From: Euborellia annulipes
Lineage: Eukaryota; Arthropoda; Insecta; Dermaptera; Anisolabididae
Length of the DNA stretch: 64,000 bases
Assembly (NCBI GenBank): GCA_023213315.1
Contig: JAKCPI010010880.1
Location: forward strand, 62,001-126,000
Reading direction: 5' to 3'
Made by a program: the position numbers and the translations under genes. Every line of letters starts with the position of its first letter. The stretch's first letter is position 1. The notes beneath the pieces are model-generated. The model searched no databases. It was not told the DNA's origin and was given only the letters and a program-made list of their open reading frames with translations. Of the stretch, positions 49,817 through 60,746 are shown in pieces.

Positions 49817-50062
49817 CAGTGGCGTCATTTAGGGGGGGGGGGGGGCAGGGGGAGCACTTGTCCCTCCCCCCAAGAGCTCCGATTTTTATAAAATTTTATA
49901 TTATTCTAAATAAAATACTCCAAAATACATCTACGAGTATAAAAACTGTACAAAATTAAATAAATAAATTAAATATGTTTTGGCCAAATTTGAGTACCTA
50001 TACCCCCACCACGAAAAAGATTTGCTCCCCTCCCTAAAGAAAAAGTTGAAATGACGCCACTG
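49817..50062. mobile_element. hAT-type element (CAGTGGCGTCATTT ends), exact 8-bp TSD
   Basis: CAGTGGCGTCATTTAGG and AAATGACGCCACTG; GATAAATA at 49809-49816 and 50063-50070. 246 bp, same family as 44549-44784. Confidence 0.88.
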
Positions 50063-50070
50063 GATAAATA

Positions 50071-51505
50071 TATAGTAGAGTCTTGGTCGGGACTAAATGG
50101 GGCCGGCCCTACGCCGGATTCTGAAAATGCCGGATTACTCGAAAAATTTGAGATAAAAAAATCTGTAATCACACTTTGTTTGCTATTTTGCTGCAATGTC
50201 AAGAAGAAGTGGCATTTAAAAAAATTTTAAAAAATTATTTATTAAAGTGAAATTTTAGTTTTTTTTTTTTCTAATAATAACATGAATGCATTAAATACAG
50301 TAGTATCGTCAGTTGTCAAAGCCACTATTATTCAATAATAGTGAAAAACTTCGCTAAAATCACAATAAAATTAAAGTCAAATATCTAAAAAAAAAAAAAA
50401 TGGATGACGAAATAGTTAGAGTAGGGGGCGGTCAAATTTTTCAGTAAGCAGGCCAAATTTCAGAAATAAGTATCTAATTTTTGTCCAATGATGTAACTTT
50501 TTTTTTTTGAGAAATATAAAAGTTAACATTTTTGTCCATTTGACCTAGCTCCGCGAGTCGCAACATGACTCCCGGCGAGCTGCATGCGGCCCGTATCCTG
50601 TCCACCCTTGATTTAGAGGATTAAAATATTTGTTTTATTTATTTAAATTTGAATTTAATAATTCTAATCTCGGAAAGGTGGTTCGGAGGAACAAACCTAA
50701 TACCTGGTCGTCGAATAATGAATTGGGTTCATTTTATTATCTGACTCAAATTGAAAAGATAAAGGTATTCTTATTTTTTTTAATTTAAATTTTTAAATAA
50801 ATTCCAAATATTTTTTCTTATATATAACCCTTCCAAGGTTAAATACATTTTCTTCCGATTACACAATAGTATATTTGAGAATGTAATTTGTAAAAAAAAA
50901 AAAGTGGAAACTAATCCTACCTTCAGGAAATATCCGGATCACAAATAGAAATAAACTTGATTCAATTTTTTAATGGAATATTTCTTTAGTGTGTGAACTC
51001 TTAATGATTCTGACCGACTCCACGAAATGGATGAAATGGATCGACCTAGGAGGAGTCCACTGCGCACTCGCAGTAACCGGAAATCCTCCTCATCAGTCAT
51101 TAGAATCAAATATCGATGAATATCGGAGAAAAGGGCTCCTCTTAAAGAACACTCCATTTAAAGTCATCAAGATTTATTAGATTTTTTTAATGTAATAATC
51201 AATAGAGAACATTCTTTTTAAATATTTGAGTTGCTGCTCTTAATACAAACAAGGTCAAAATTAGAGACAAATCCATAAAACAATTTAATTCGTCCTTTTT
51301 TTAGGGGCGTCTGTGTTTAAAGGGCGATTGCCTTTTTCACCTCCCCCCCCATCACTGCTGGCTCAATGTCTCTGTTTCGTCACCTTAAGAAATCCGAAAA
51401 AAGGCGAGACAAAATTTTGATATGATTACACAGTTAAATCATATCTATGAAAATAATAATAATAAACTTAATACAATAACAATTATCGAGTTTTTGCACT
51501 TTGTA
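50071..51505. other. MADD intron, unidentified repeats
   Basis: Mixed AT-rich sequence. A plus-strand open frame at about 50989-51180 and its minus counterpart have no splice or homology support. Confidence 0.35.
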
Positions 51506-51511
51506 ATAGTA

Positions 51512-51698
51512 CAGTGAGGGACAATATTAAATTTCTACTTGTGATTATTTCATTGTTTTTATAAAAGAAAATGAAAATCTTTATTGGAAATTTTCTAGGT
51601 TTGAACCATGAAAGTTTAAATTAAAAAATATATATATTTTTTAAAAACAATGAAATAATCACAAGTAGAAAACTCAAGGGTGGGGTTGTCCCTCACTG
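51512..51698. mobile_element. Tc1/mariner-type palindromic MITE
   Basis: CAGTGAGGGACAATATTAAA to GTTGTCCCTCACTG between TA dinucleotides, with short deletions near both ends. Confidence 0.8.
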
Positions 51699-51965
51699 TA
51701 CATTATTGGGAAACTTTTACCTATCTCTGACGATTAGGGCCAGACGATAACTAATATAATATTATATATAAAAAGTTGAAATGACACCACTGGTATAGAG
51801 AATCTTTCATGGTGCAGAAGAGTTTAAATTTAGTGTAGGGCCTAGCCAACTAATATTTTAGAGGTCCTTCAAAATTAAAAAAAAAAATCAATGGTATTTT
51901 ATATTTTTTTAATTATTTCATATATTTATTAATGAAATTTACGAAATAAGTCGGAATCAATATAA

Positions 51966-52624
51966 ATCTTGGAAGGATTATATAAATTTTATTTATGCAG
52001 GTTGTTCGTTGCAGGACGATTGCATTGGAAATACGATTCTCGTAATTCGAATTTTTCGATGACTGGAAATCTTTTTCGTAACAGGAGGGAGAGAGAACGT
52101 TTTATAATTCGAACTAGGCCACTTACCCGAAAAAAATATTTTACAAACTCATTTGCACAGAAATCCCAAGGGGGCAGTTTTGATGATAGATGGGCCTATA
52201 CACGTTTTGAGTTCCCCTGAGTCCAAAAAAGTGGTTTTCGCATCATGACCTGTCTGTGTATGTCTGTCTGTTTGTGAACAAAATATCTCAAGAACGAAAA
52301 GAGCTAGGATGTTGAAATTTTATATTTAAGTTTGGTACCTCCCTGGCTCGTGACAACAAAGCTTTTGATCAAAATCGACCAAAAAGTACTAGTTACTGAT
52401 GTACTTTTGAGTTTTTTTTTTTTTTTTCGATTTTCTCAAAATTCGCTCTAACGATTTTGTATAAAATTCAAAAATCAATTATTTTTTAGATGCTCTTTAA
52501 AATGTATATTCTCAATTTGCTCTCAATTTAATTGACCGAAACTATTTCCAGTGAAGTGATCTACTGAATAAATCCTGTTCTTGCGACAAACAACCTGCAA
52601 AATCAAGTAATTCTTCCAAGATAT
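51966..52624. mobile_element. Foldback enclosing a dispersed-repeat copy
   Basis: Ends TCTTGGAAGGATTA plus GCAGGTTGTTCGTTGCAGG, inverted at 52580-52624. Inside, 52230-52520 is a reverse partial copy of the GTAAGAGAAAGTTGTG repeat. Confidence 0.55.
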
Positions 52625-53201
52625 GTATTTATAGAAGCTTTGAGCATTAGAAAATTCACTTATTATTTCAGAATAAAATACGCGCTATCTAGTAATTAAA
52701 GCTAGTCATCCACTATATGTTTTCCAACTTATTGAGTTGACAAATTGCGGCCCCAAATATTTCGAGCTCGGGCTTCCCTCCTCCCCCTCCACTGATGGAC
52801 TCCGTTGCTTGGTTATATCCAAAATATCGGCTTACAATTTTTTAGTTTAAGTTGGGCTGAATAGATTGAATTTAAAATGAGCTTTAAAGGCTCAAGGAAG
52901 AGAGGGAATGTGGATGACAATTAAGAGGTGACCGGACTAAGACTGATATTCTAAAAAAATTGAAAAAAAAAAATCTCAAAACTAGGTTTTTAATAATCAA
53001 AATTTTAAAAATGCATATCTTCCAAACAAAAAATGATAAAAAAAATACTGGCTTGCTCAACAGGATGTGTTCTGTACAAAACACATAAAAACTCAATTTT
53101 GACTCCGGTGAAGATTTGGTATCTTTTCATGTAGACAGATGAATGAGAAATAAAAATGCTGGAGGTACTTTCAGGCCAAATTTTAATACCACTATACAGC
53201 C

Positions 53202-53236
53202 GACGTTTCGGGGGACTCAACGCCTCCCTTCATCAG
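53202..53236 (-). ncRNA. Hammerhead-like ribozyme motif
   Basis: CTGATGA, one A, stem II GGGA/TCCC, GAAACGTC. Stem I: TAGTC pairs with GGCTG (one wobble). Core intact. Confidence 0.65.
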
Positions 53237-53300
53237 GACTAATGTGGTCTTAAACAATGAACCCTCAACGGTTTAGTCATAAGAAAATGAGTCAATAGTC

Positions 53301-53332
53301 CTGAAGGGAGGCGTTGAGTCCCCCGAAACGTC
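53301..53332 (+). ncRNA. Hammerhead-like motif with 3-base core deletion
   Basis: Inverted partner of 53202-53236, but CTGATGAAGGG has become CTGAAGGG. Everything else matches. The deletion removes essential core bases. Confidence 0.55.
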
Positions 53333-53449
53333 GGCTGTATAGTGGTATTAAAATTTGGCCTGAAAGTACCTCCAGCATTTTTATTTCTCATTCATCTGTC
53401 TGCGCCAGGCTTTCCCAATCCCAATCATCAATTTTCATCTAGACGGTCA

Positions 53450-54118
53450 CAATTAGATATGATCTACCTATTTTGACTTTAATTAAAATGGGGTATGTTT
53501 AAAAAATTTTGTTTAATAAAGATATTTCAATTATTTTGAAGTAATAATCATTTTGAGAATATTAAAATTTAATAAATTTTTATTACAGGCCTTAATTTTA
53601 TTCAATTAATGGTTTGACCTAAATTTGTTATAATTTTTATTTTATTTCTCTTTTGATAGAGTTTTTATTTATATGTAGTCTTACATATAAGTCAAATAAT
53701 TTCAATTGTTTTCTAAGACTAATTTTGTAATAATGATATTTCTAAATTCATAAGAATGGGAAATATTTATTTAAATTTATAAATTACTAGTTTGGGTAAA
53801 ATTCTTGAGTTGTTTTCTTTAGTGATATTAAAAGAAATTAATCTATCATATAGAAATTTCCTTGTCCTTGTCAGCAGTGATAATAATACAATTCATACAC
53901 ACGCGCACACACACTTCTCTCTAATTATCTACATAGATTTTACGTGTGTTTGCATTAGAAAATAGGTATTGTGAATTTTAAATTAAATTTAAAAAAATAT
54001 TCATGATTATTCTATTCTAAATAATTTTTTTTTTTAACACTTGAGGAAAATTATAATTGTGTAATAATTATTACAATAGTGTAATATAAAATTTAATTTT
54101 CTACAAAGTTTTTAAAAT
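53450..54118. other. MADD intron 1, no element recognised
   Basis: AT-rich intron sequence with a short CA microsatellite near 53898-53912. Confidence 0.35.
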
Positions 54119-54262
54119 AATCAAGTGTCGAATGGAGTGAGGTATTTGGACCATAAGCGGGCATCGATCGTGGACCCCACCCACAAGAGGGCTTCTGACG
54201 TCAGCAAAGGGAGCTATCGATTGCCCTGGTTGGACCTTTTCGGCCCTTTGTCCACCCTAATG
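54119..54262. promoter_or_regulatory. GC-rich block with a perfect CRE palindrome in MADD intron 1
   Basis: An island of balanced composition in AT-rich DNA, 250-400 bases downstream of the proposed first exon. TGACGTCA, the cAMP-response element, is at 54196-54203. It may be an intronic enhancer or an unrecognised exon. Confidence 0.35.
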
Positions 54263-54341
54263 CATAACAATTTCATTCAGATTATCTTCATTTACTTGTC
54301 ATAAGAATGAAGCTGATAGAATAATAATGTAATATTTGGTT

Positions 54342-54372
<31 letters not shown>

Positions 54373-54518
54373 AGAAAAAAAAGTTATAAATTTAAAAATT
54401 AAATTAAAAAATAAATTAAAATAAATTTAGAAAAATAATAATATATAATATTTGTCAATTAAAAATAAAGTAATAAAAGCAATACTATTGTTATAGAATG
54501 TGAAATAGTTAAACTTAC

Positions 54519-54650
54519 GAGTTAACGAGGAGGTCTCGTCGTCGTGTTGGCTCGGGAGTTCAACTTGCACTAACTCGCACTTGCTCAAAAAAGCGAATCC
54601 GCGAATGAACAGACCGAACGACCGGAGCGCTTATCAGTCTGCGTGGAAAA
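54519..54650 (-). other. MADD: Probable untranslated first exon and promoter region of MADD
   Basis: GC-rich minus-strand block ending in the strong donor CTC|GTAAGT at 54519. It has no ATG. TTCATTC at about 54607 fits the arthropod initiator (TCAKTY). No TATA box is evident. The 5' limit is approximate. Splicing to 49055 would put the start codon in exon 2. Confidence 0.5.
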
Positions 54651-55167
54651 CAGGAGTAAGAGAGAGGAAGAGGTAAAAAAAGGCAACTCAAATATCAATA
54701 CAATACGAATGAATAGATTTAAATAGGAAAAAAATTTTTACGAGCTATTTAAATTAAAATGTTTAATAATTAGTAGTAACAATACATGGCCAGTGGAGTA
54801 GTTAGAGTTTAAACCCACCCTAATACTGTACATTAAGTTTGTTACCCTTCCCAAAAAAAATCATCAAATTAATGTTATTTTTCTTAATTAAAAAATTTGG
54901 ATAAATATGAAAACAGTTATCGTATATAAACAGAGTTGGGTAGTATCCAGTTACAAGTATCTAGATACCCAAAATCAGTGTATCAGTATCTTGTATTTAG
55001 ATACTAGGTTTTAAAAAAAGTATCTAGTATTTTGTCTTTGGATACTTAAAAATTGAGTATCTTCGACTTCAAAAAAGTACTTTCATAATTGATTTTGGAG
55101 TCCCTGCCCCCAACCCTTCCGACTTTGGCCTATAAAATTGTTTTTTATTATAAACTTTGGAATATGA

Positions 55168-55471
55168 TTTATTTAATGTAGAAAGTGGCTGTGTAGAATT
55201 GAAGAAAGGTTGAAGAGGAAAGCAGCCAGGCAGGAGCCTCTAATAAATTAAACTCCTTTTATGCAAAATGTTTCGGCCGATTTAATTATGCCATCTTCAG
55301 CTGCAACGGAGTTTTTTAGTAATTAGAGTTGTCAACAATCTGATCATAAGCTTGTTGATTTTATAATAGCCTATAAGATGGCATGATTAAATCGGCCGAA
55401 ACATTTTGCATAAAAGGAGTTTAATTTATTAGAGGCTCCTGCCTGGCTGCTTTCCTCTTCAAACTTTCTTC
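55168..55471. mobile_element. Hammerhead-containing foldback, perfect 12-bp TSD
   Basis: TTTGGAATATGA at 55156-55167 and 55472-55483. Arms include GGCAGGAGCCTCTAATAA-like sequence and its inverse. Minus motif 55267-55300; degenerate plus motif 55371-55405. Confidence 0.82.
55267..55300 (-). ncRNA. Hammerhead-like ribozyme motif
   Basis: CTGAAGA, one U, GGC...GCC stem II, GAAACATT. Stem I pairs TGCAG with TTGCA. Cleavage triplet ATT is allowed by the UH rule. Confidence 0.6.
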
Positions 55472-56130
55472 TTTGGAATATGAGTTTAATTTCAATGCTG
55501 AAGAAATATTTTTGAAGATTTTGACGTTTTCTATGTCAAAACGAAAAACAAATATTTTCCGAAAAATATCTAAAAAAAAAAAGTATATTTTGTGAGTCGA
55601 GATACCCAAAAATTCATTGTATCTTGTATTTAGATACATAAAATCAAAGTATCTTGTATATATATATATACTTTTTTTTAGTATCTTGCCCAACTCTGTA
55701 TATAAATATATAGTCAAACAAAAAACAATTTTACTAACTCCCATTTTTTAAAATAATTAATCTTTAGGATATTAATTGGGTTTTAGGGTAAATTTTAAAA
55801 TAAAATGCAAAAAAAACAAAAAGGAAAAAAAAACATCAAAACCAATTATTATTATGTTATCAAAAAATATGTTTATTATCAAATAATTATAAAGAGAAAA
55901 ATAAAATTATTAGTGGAAATAAAAATTTAAAAAACCCTTAAGATCAATTATTTTATTCCTGCAGGTTTCCGCAATAATTCGGTTGTATTCTCTAGTACCT
56001 TTCGTGGAGAATCTGAAAATAAATAATAATTTTCTTTTCACAAAAGTATAAAAAAAAAAGTTTTTCAACTCGAATGAATTATTACAGAAGATTAAAGAAA
56101 ATGAAAATATTTTAAGGAATTGTTTTAAGA

Positions 56131-56900
56131 CAGCGGTTCCCAACCTTTTTTTAATGTGCGGCCCACTTTTTCCGTAAAAAAAATGCTGAGGCCCACAGAA
56201 TACAGGGTTTCAAAAAGGACTTTACTACTTTTAAAATTCATATAAATTTATACAGAGAACCTAGAGTGGTGATTGTAGTGTCAATTGTAGAGAAACGCAT
56301 CAAGTTTTGACTCACCTAGAACTAGCGGCAGTTGTGCTGTCTTCACTGTACGCGAGAGTACTAGCTCTATGTTTTGGTTTGAAATGTCAGTCATATAAAT
56401 GTATTCAAAGAAGCTACAGAGCTGGTTTTAGTGTTGTTTAAAGAGAAACACATCAAGTTTTTTTTTTACCTCAAACTAAAGATGTTTTTCCTTTGATTAT
56501 CCTGCACATCCCATCGGTAGTCAATTTCTTCCCATACTCTAGTTTGAGGTAAAAAAAAAACTTGATGTATTTCTCTTTAAACAACACTAAAACCGGCTGT
56601 GAGGCTTCTTTAGATAAATTAATATCACTGATATTTCAAACCAAAACTCATAGCTCGGGTGTGAAGACAGCCATCTGCCGCTAGTGCTCGTGATAGTGCG
56701 ATTCGGCACTAGCGAACTAGGTGAGTCAAAACTTGAGGTGTTTCTCTACAATTGACACTACAATCACCTCTCTAGGTTCTCTGTATAAATTTATATGAAT
56801 TTTCAAATTTGGAAAGTCCTTTTTGAAACACCCTTTATATGTATATATATAATTTTAATCTTTCCTTAAACGTCCGCGGCCCACAGGTTGGGAACCGCTG
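56131..56900. mobile_element. hAT element, fully palindromic interior
   Basis: CAGCGGTTCCCAACC and GGTTGGGAACCGCTG, flanked by TTTTAAGA / GTTTAAGA (7 of 8). Nested inner arms (CATCAAGTTTTGACTCACCT; GAGGTAAAAAAAAAACTTGA) make the whole a hairpin. No transposase. Confidence 0.82.
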
Positions 56901-57410
56901 GTTTAAGATATTAGTAAGAAAGAAAGAATACTATTAGAGCTAGCTATACAAGTTAAATTACCTTAAAGAAGTTAAAAAATTTTATTATTTTCAGATTTCT
57001 GAACTTTTTTTTTTATAGAAATTTAAAAAAAAATTCATCTATCAAGAGTTTATACCGGAATTAGGATATATAAATACATAGAAAAGTAATTAAATATATT
57101 TTATTTAAGTCATCAAAGTACTAGGTAGTCCCTTAGGTTAATACTAGTTTTAGTAAATAAAAGAATAATAAGAAAAATGCTGCAAAAAAATTAAAAAAAT
57201 ATATCTACAAAAAAAATTTTATTAGAAAAAAAACTAATCCTACATTTCTAATAATAAATAAAATAAAAATAAATAATAATAATATTAATAAATGGGTGTG
57301 TTGTGTGCTATAATATATCAGAAAACCAACAAAAATCTTCAAAAAATAATACATAAAGTTTGGAGGGAAAGTGGTGTAGGTTTTAAGTGAAACATATTTA
57401 TAAATGAAAT

Positions 57411-57536
57411 TATTTAATATGGGAGGTTTCACTGGGTTGTAAAGAAATATTTGGTTAATAACCAGAAATATATCTTGTTAGAAATTCAAATATTTCTTTC
57501 CACCGAGTGAAACCTCACATATATTAAATAATTTTA
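57411..57536. mobile_element. Small foldback MITE
   Basis: ATATGGGAGGTTTCACTGGG and its inverse ACCGAGTGAAACCTCACATA, followed inward by AAAGAAATATTTG arms. Confidence 0.6.
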
Positions 57537-57539
57537 TTT

Positions 57540-58400
57540 AGTATAAATTTAAAAATAATTTAACTACTGTAAAAAGAGTTTCACTTTAATATCATATTCG
57601 TTGCATTTGACTTTTTGGAAAGGGTATTGCTTAAATGAGTTTTTTTAATGAAGTCATTGTTTTAATACGATAACCGTTATCCAATCATATTCATTCAAAT
57701 TAATTAGTATTATGTTCAATTAAAAATTTGATATAATAAATTATAAATTGACTAGTATTGTAGTTGTGGCTGTTGAGTTTTATCAAGGAGGGGTTGAAAA
57801 AAGAGAGGGGGGGCTTTTTTTTAATATTTTTTTTTTTTTTATATTTTTAAAAATAATTAGGTTTTTTTTTTTTAAAAAGAGAAATTTAAATTTCATAATA
57901 ATATTTTTGTTTTAAAAGTAAAAAAAAAAAACCCAAATTAAAAAATTTTTTTTCAAAAAAAAAATTTTAAAAAAGAAATTAAAAATATTTTTTTTTTATC
58001 AAATAAAAAAAATTTAATTTTTTATGTTGATGCATAAAATACTTTAAAATATTAAAGGCATCCACTAGACATGACATTAATCAACACTATTGACTAAATG
58101 TTGACGCTTTGGCGTTAAAGTTTTTGCTTACAGAATAGCAATTTGAGACAAGGAGGTGTTAAATGAATTAACGATGATTTCAGTTGTTAAAAGTTAACGT
58201 TTTTGCTTAGAGAATATATCCGATTGTGTGCTTTTGCAAATCTTGATTTATTTAATCAAATAACCTTATAGATTCTCAAGAATTTTATATATAAATATGC
58301 TTTATGGCTAACCAAAAAAATACTTTCAATATTACAAAGTCCATTATGGCCAGTTAGGATTGTGAGTTGCAATAAAACATTCAAATATATTTATATTATA
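57540..58400. other. AT-rich intergenic sequence with a TIR-element fragment
   Basis: Poly-A/T blocks around 57800-58020, then a fragment (58040-58217) of the TATTCTCTAA element seen at 26.9 and 34.3 kb. Confidence 0.45.
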
Positions 58401-58419
58401 TAGATACCTTGATATCCAT

Positions 58420-58640
58420 TTGGATTGTTGTAAAACGAAGGAAAATCATGGGGCCAGGTGAGTGATGAAGGTATTTAAATTAATCGCGTACCCATGAAAT
58501 AAAGACAAAAAATAAAAGATGTCTTGAGAAAAAACAAAACTCCGTTTTCTTGCTTCCTCATCAGCCATGTTATGGAGGGAAAGAAGAAATGAGCCGAGTC
58601 ACTGTCACGTGACTATTGTCAACGCCATCTATTTCCTTTT
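58420..58640 (-). promoter_or_regulatory. Possible promoter and first coding exon of an unknown minus-strand gene
   Basis: GTCACGTGAC (E-box palindrome) at 58604-58613 lies about 40 bases upstream of an ATG at 58568-58566 in good context (ATAACATGG). The frame opens MADEEARKRSF and runs to about 58440. GTACGC at about 58494 might be a donor. No further exon is identified. Confidence 0.3.
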
Positions 58641-59079
58641 TTTAAAATAATCAACAATGACTTGGGAAAATTTTAAAATTCCAATAATATATTATCATTA
58701 TAAAAATATTTGAAAAACATGTATTGAAATAAATTTGTATTTTTTTTTTAATTAAAAATAATTTAATTAAAAACAATTTAAATAAATTTCGACTGGTAAC
58801 GATTATCGTTAATATAACTATCGACTCCAATTTCGAAAATTGAGTTGAATCATTAATCACAAAATATTTGAGGTATTATATCTTCTTTCATTCATTCCGC
58901 GGTGTGGGGTCGGCACAAATATTATTTTTAATAATTAGAGCTTTTTATCTGACCTAATGTTTTTTATATTCTGTTTAAATATCTTATTGATACATAAAAA
59001 AAATTATAAAAAAAAAAATTGCTTAGATTGTGATTAGTGTCTTTTATGAGATACTGGTTTATGGACATTAGCGTGACTA

Positions 59080-59743
59080 ACAAGGGGATCCTACGTCTAG
59101 TGGGTCACCGATTTTTTTGCACTCGGGATTTGAAGATGGGTATCTATACAGTGAGGGACAATATTAAGTCCCATCCATGCGTTTTCTACTCGTGATTATT
59201 TCATTGTTTTTAAAAAAATATTATAAATTTTTTAATGGAAACTTTCATGGTTCAAATCTAGAAAATTTCCAATGAATATTTTCATTTTCTTTTATAAAAA
59301 CAATGAACTAATCACAAGCAGAAAAAGCATGGGTGGGACTTGATATTGCCCCTCAATGTACATCAATTCCCTAAAGCAGTAAGATGCGGTTCTCAAAAAC
59401 ATACGAGAAAATCAACTTTGAAGATTTCCTAGTTCTATAAGTTCGGATAATTTAGACACATTTTCACAACTGCTCGTTATCTTATTGTAAAATAAGACGA
59501 GTCTTTTCATATATCAGATTGCATGTGCATCGACACGTTAGCCACTTTTAGAAACGTGTTACAAAATAAGAAAAGGTGTCCAAATTATCCGAACTTATAA
59601 AACACAGAAATCTTCAAAATCGATTTTCTCCAGTGTTTTTGAGAAGCCCATCGTAGTGCTTTAGGAAATTGAAGTCCAGACACGCAAAATTGAAGTCCAC
59701 ACACACAAAAATCGGTGATCCACTAGACGTAGGGTCCCCTTGT
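59080..59743. mobile_element. Long foldback element with nested mariner MITE
   Basis: Ends ACAAGGGGATCCTACGTCTA and its inverse TAGACGTAGGGTCCCCTTGT. A second inverted block (CCTAAAGCAGTAAGATGCGG type) lies inside. The mariner copy at 59149-59358 is inserted in the left arm. Confidence 0.7.
59149..59358. mobile_element. Tc1/mariner-type palindromic MITE, nested
   Basis: CAGTGAGGGACAATATTAAG to ATTGCCCCTCAATG between TA dinucleotides. Confidence 0.8.
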
Positions 59744-59744
59744 A

Positions 59745-59932
59745 AAATTAATGACATCAATTGTCAAACCACACTAAAATGCCCTTTTGTTGAGGACCGC
59801 ATTGAGATAGAAATATTCTTTTATGGAGATAAAGATGCAAATTTTTCTGAAAAGTATCTAAAAGAAATAAATGATCTTTGGGGTCCTCATGCAACAGCAT
59901 ATCGGTATACGCCTTTGTATATGCAATATTAA
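59745..59932 (+). pseudogene. ORF fragment of unknown protein beside a foldback
   Basis: Open frame with TLKCPFVEDRIEIEIFFYGD and INDLWGPHATAYRYTPLYM to a TAA at 59930-59932. Composition looks protein-coding, but its upstream end runs into the foldback. It could be a terminal exon (possible acceptor TTTTGTTGAG near 59794) or a truncated gene. Family not recognised. Confidence 0.3.
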
Positions 59933-59999
59933 ATATTTAAAATAGGATGTTGAACTTCAGAGAGAAGAGGATGAATATTCTCTGTTGATTCTTCTCCGA

Positions 60000-60740
60000 C
60001 GTTTGAGAGTTCTGCTGTAAGAGACACTGAATGAAAGTGGTAGATTTTAATAATTTATAAAACCAACCAAAAAAGTTAAATTATATTGTATTATATTTTC
60101 TACATTTTTGTTAATTTAATGTTAGTTGATAAGAAAAAGAAAAGTAAAGAATTAGAAGAAAGTAATACTTGTTTTAATAAAATAAAAATAGGAAAGAATT
60201 GAGAAACATAAAAATATAGTTATTGATGTAGATCGGGCGATCCGCATGCATATTCAAATTAACTAGAGCCAATTGACACGAATATTTGTAGTACAGAACG
60301 AAACGAATATTTTCCATTAGAATAAAAGATACTATGCGTACCAAAAATACGTAAACATACTTTATCTATCGTTAAAAGGACTTTTAAACATGATATGTTT
60401 AACTTAGACAGAAGCGATTTAGACTGCGTCGAATTAAAAAAATTATCTTTGAACCGCTTACCACATATTCTTATGGATTAACCTTTTTGCGAAAGTCATT
60501 TTAGAATATATGGTATAGTAGGGATAAATTAATTTTTGATCGCCCGATCTTCTTCAGTGTGTTTCTAACTTTAATCTTTAAACATTATATGCCTAGTTCA
60601 CACGGGATTAGTAATATCACAAGTACTAAAACTATATATAATATGTCGGTTAAAATTTAAGTATTAGTTTTAAGCATTAGTAGAAAAGCGAGAGTAAGTG
60701 AATAGAAATTGGCTCTATTTTCTCTTAATGTGATGTCACC
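60000..60740. other. Intergenic sequence
   Basis: No gene seen. GATCGGGCGATC near 60233 and GATCGCCCGATC near 60539 mark a possible small inverted repeat. Confidence 0.35.
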
Positions 60741-60746
60741 TGCAAG

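Larger units (their letters stand above)
53137..53431. mobile_element. Hammerhead-containing foldback, 13-bp TSD
   Basis: TTTTCATGTAGAC at 53124-53136 and TTTTCATCTAGAC at 53432-53444 (12 of 13). Arms of more than 100 bases (GCTGGAGGTACTTTCAGGCC and inverse) enclose motifs at 53202-53236 (minus) and 53301-53332 (plus, damaged). Confidence 0.78.
54931..55698. mobile_element. hAT element with an exact 8-bp TSD, holding a nested ribozyme foldback
   Basis: CAGAGTTGGGTAGTATCC and AGTATCTTGCCCAACTCTG, with TATATAAA at 54923-54930 and 55699-55706. The interior repeats GTATCTAGATAC-like units. The foldback 55168-55471 is inserted in it. Confidence 0.88.
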
